A stretch of DNA of 15,365 nt from JBEBSD01 sp040394475 (GTDB lineage: Bacteria; Bacteroidota; Bacteroidia; Cytophagales; Spirosomataceae): positions 1 to 15,365 of the forward strand of contig JBEBSD010000113.1 of NCBI GenBank assembly GCA_040394475.1, given 5' to 3'. Both the position numbers and the translations under genes were made by a program. Shown in pieces: positions 14,857 through 15,365 of the stretch (the stretch's first letter is position 1; each line of letters begins with the position of its first letter). Below the pieces are notes generated by a model, which searched no databases, was not told the DNA's origin, and was given only the letters and a program-made list of their open reading frames with translations.

Positions 14857-15099
14857 ATGGACGCTAAACAACAGGAGTTATTGAACCGCATTACTATCAA
14901 GCCGGGTTTGATGGGAGGACGGCCTACAGTTCGGGGCTTACGGTTTCCGGTGAGTGATATCCTTGAATTATTGGCGAGCGGTCTTACTGAAGCTAAAATA
15001 TTAGAACAACACCCTATTTTGGAGCAGTTGGATATTCAAGCTGCCCTGCTCTATGCTTCGATGAAGGTTAAAAACACGGCCGTAATTTATGCAGCCTGA
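14857..15099 (+). CDS. DUF433 family antitoxin
   Basis: An 80-residue protein matching the DUF433 family (VapB45-like): RITIKPGLMGGRPTVRGLRF at 11-30 with the conserved G-G-R-P and R-G-x-R, then VSDILELLASGLTEAKILEQHP and the closing helix DIQAALLYASM. The fold is a small helix-turn-helix. Family members are usually found directly before PIN-like DUF5615 genes and are considered antitoxins that neutralise the toxin and repress the operon. The stop codon overlaps the start of the next gene by 11 bases, so the two are translationally coupled. The leader from the predicted promoter is short. Complete, with normal length for the family. Confidence 0.88.
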   Translation: MDAKQQELLNRITIKPGLMGGRPTVRGLRFPVSDILELLASGLTEAKILEQHPILEQLDIQAALLYASMKVKNTAVIYAA

Positions 15100-15365
15100 T
15101 TTGGAAATCTGGCTGGACACCAACTTATCCCCCATCATTGCGAAATGGTTGGGGGATTACCTCAATGTGACTGTTAAGTCTTCCTATACCCTAGATTTTC
15201 ATCATTTGGATGATTTAACTATTTACCGGCGGGCAAAAAGCCATGGCAATGTGGTGTTGATTTCCAAGGATGCAGATTTTCCCGAGTTGATCAGCCGGTT
15301 AGGTACACCTCCAAAATTGATTAACCTAAAAATTGGAAATTGTAGCAACCAGTTGCTTTGGGATC
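15089..15365 (+). CDS. DUF5615 PIN-like toxin, truncated by the right edge of the window
   Basis: The frame starts at the ATG at 15089, inside the end of the antitoxin gene, and is open for 92 residues to the window edge. Motifs match the DUF5615 PIN-like family (Mut7-C/VapC45 type): LDTNLSP (9-15) with acidic D10, LDDLTIYRRAKSHG (40-53), VVLISKDADFPEL (55-67) with D61 and D63, and GTPPKLINLKIGNCS (72-86). Family proteins are about 110-120 residues, so some 20-30 residues are missing only because the window ends. The presumed activity is RNA cleavage, by analogy with PIN-domain toxins; activity is less well proven for this family than for VapC. Confidence 0.85.
   Translation, partial: MQPDLEIWLDTNLSPIIAKWLGDYLNVTVKSSYTLDFHHLDDLTIYRRAKSHGNVVLISKDADFPELISRLGTPPKLINLKIGNCSNQLLWD

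Overview
The window comes from a member of the Bacteroidota. The evidence is a SusC/SusD outer-membrane pair, SpII lipoproteins with Bacteroidota-type lipoboxes, promoters of the TAnnTTTG (-7) type, and almost no Shine-Dalgarno sequences. The coding DNA looks to be of moderate GC content. The gene content would fit Cytophagales or Chitinophagales, but I cannot fix the genus by eye.

Left end (1-2286, minus strand): an incomplete nuoI-like gene (complex I subunit I, two 4Fe-4S clusters) with a very long Pro/Lys/Ala-rich tail made of repeats, a one-cysteine thioredoxin-fold protein, and methylglyoxal synthase (mgsA).

Centre (2360-13260, minus strand, read right to left): a sialic acid (Neu5Ac) utilisation operon. 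Order of transcription is susC-like porin (nanO type), susD-like lipoprotein (nanU type), N-acetylneuraminate lyase (nanA), kelch-type mutarotase lipoprotein (nanM), MFS transporter (nanT type), N-acylglucosamine 2-epimerase (renin-binding-protein type nanE) and exo-sialidase (nanH). Sialosides or free sialic acid would enter the periplasm through SusCD. NanH releases Neu5Ac, NanM equilibrates its anomers, and the MFS protein carries it inward. NanA splits it to ManNAc plus pyruvate, and the epimerase makes GlcNAc. The next step, a GlcNAc kinase followed by NagA/NagB, is not in the window. A cluster of REP-like hairpins separates susD from nanA.

Regulation: a GntR/FadR-type regulator (nanR-like, 13524-14237, plus strand) is divergent from the operon. 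The gap between them holds a good -33/-7 promoter for susC, and just downstream of it a perfect 7-3-7 palindrome with a GT-N3-AC core, the kind of site FadR-family regulators bind.

Right end (14238-15365): about 620 bases without a gene, containing a strong bidirectional terminator, a decayed REP-like hairpin and an AT-rich palindrome. It is followed by a DUF433 antitoxin and an overlapping, right-truncated DUF5615 PIN-like toxin whose promoter overlaps two palindromes.

I found no clearly unprecedented system. The points most worth a second look are the repeat tail on NuoI, the operator layout, the REP-like cluster inside the operon, and the toxin-antitoxin promoter.
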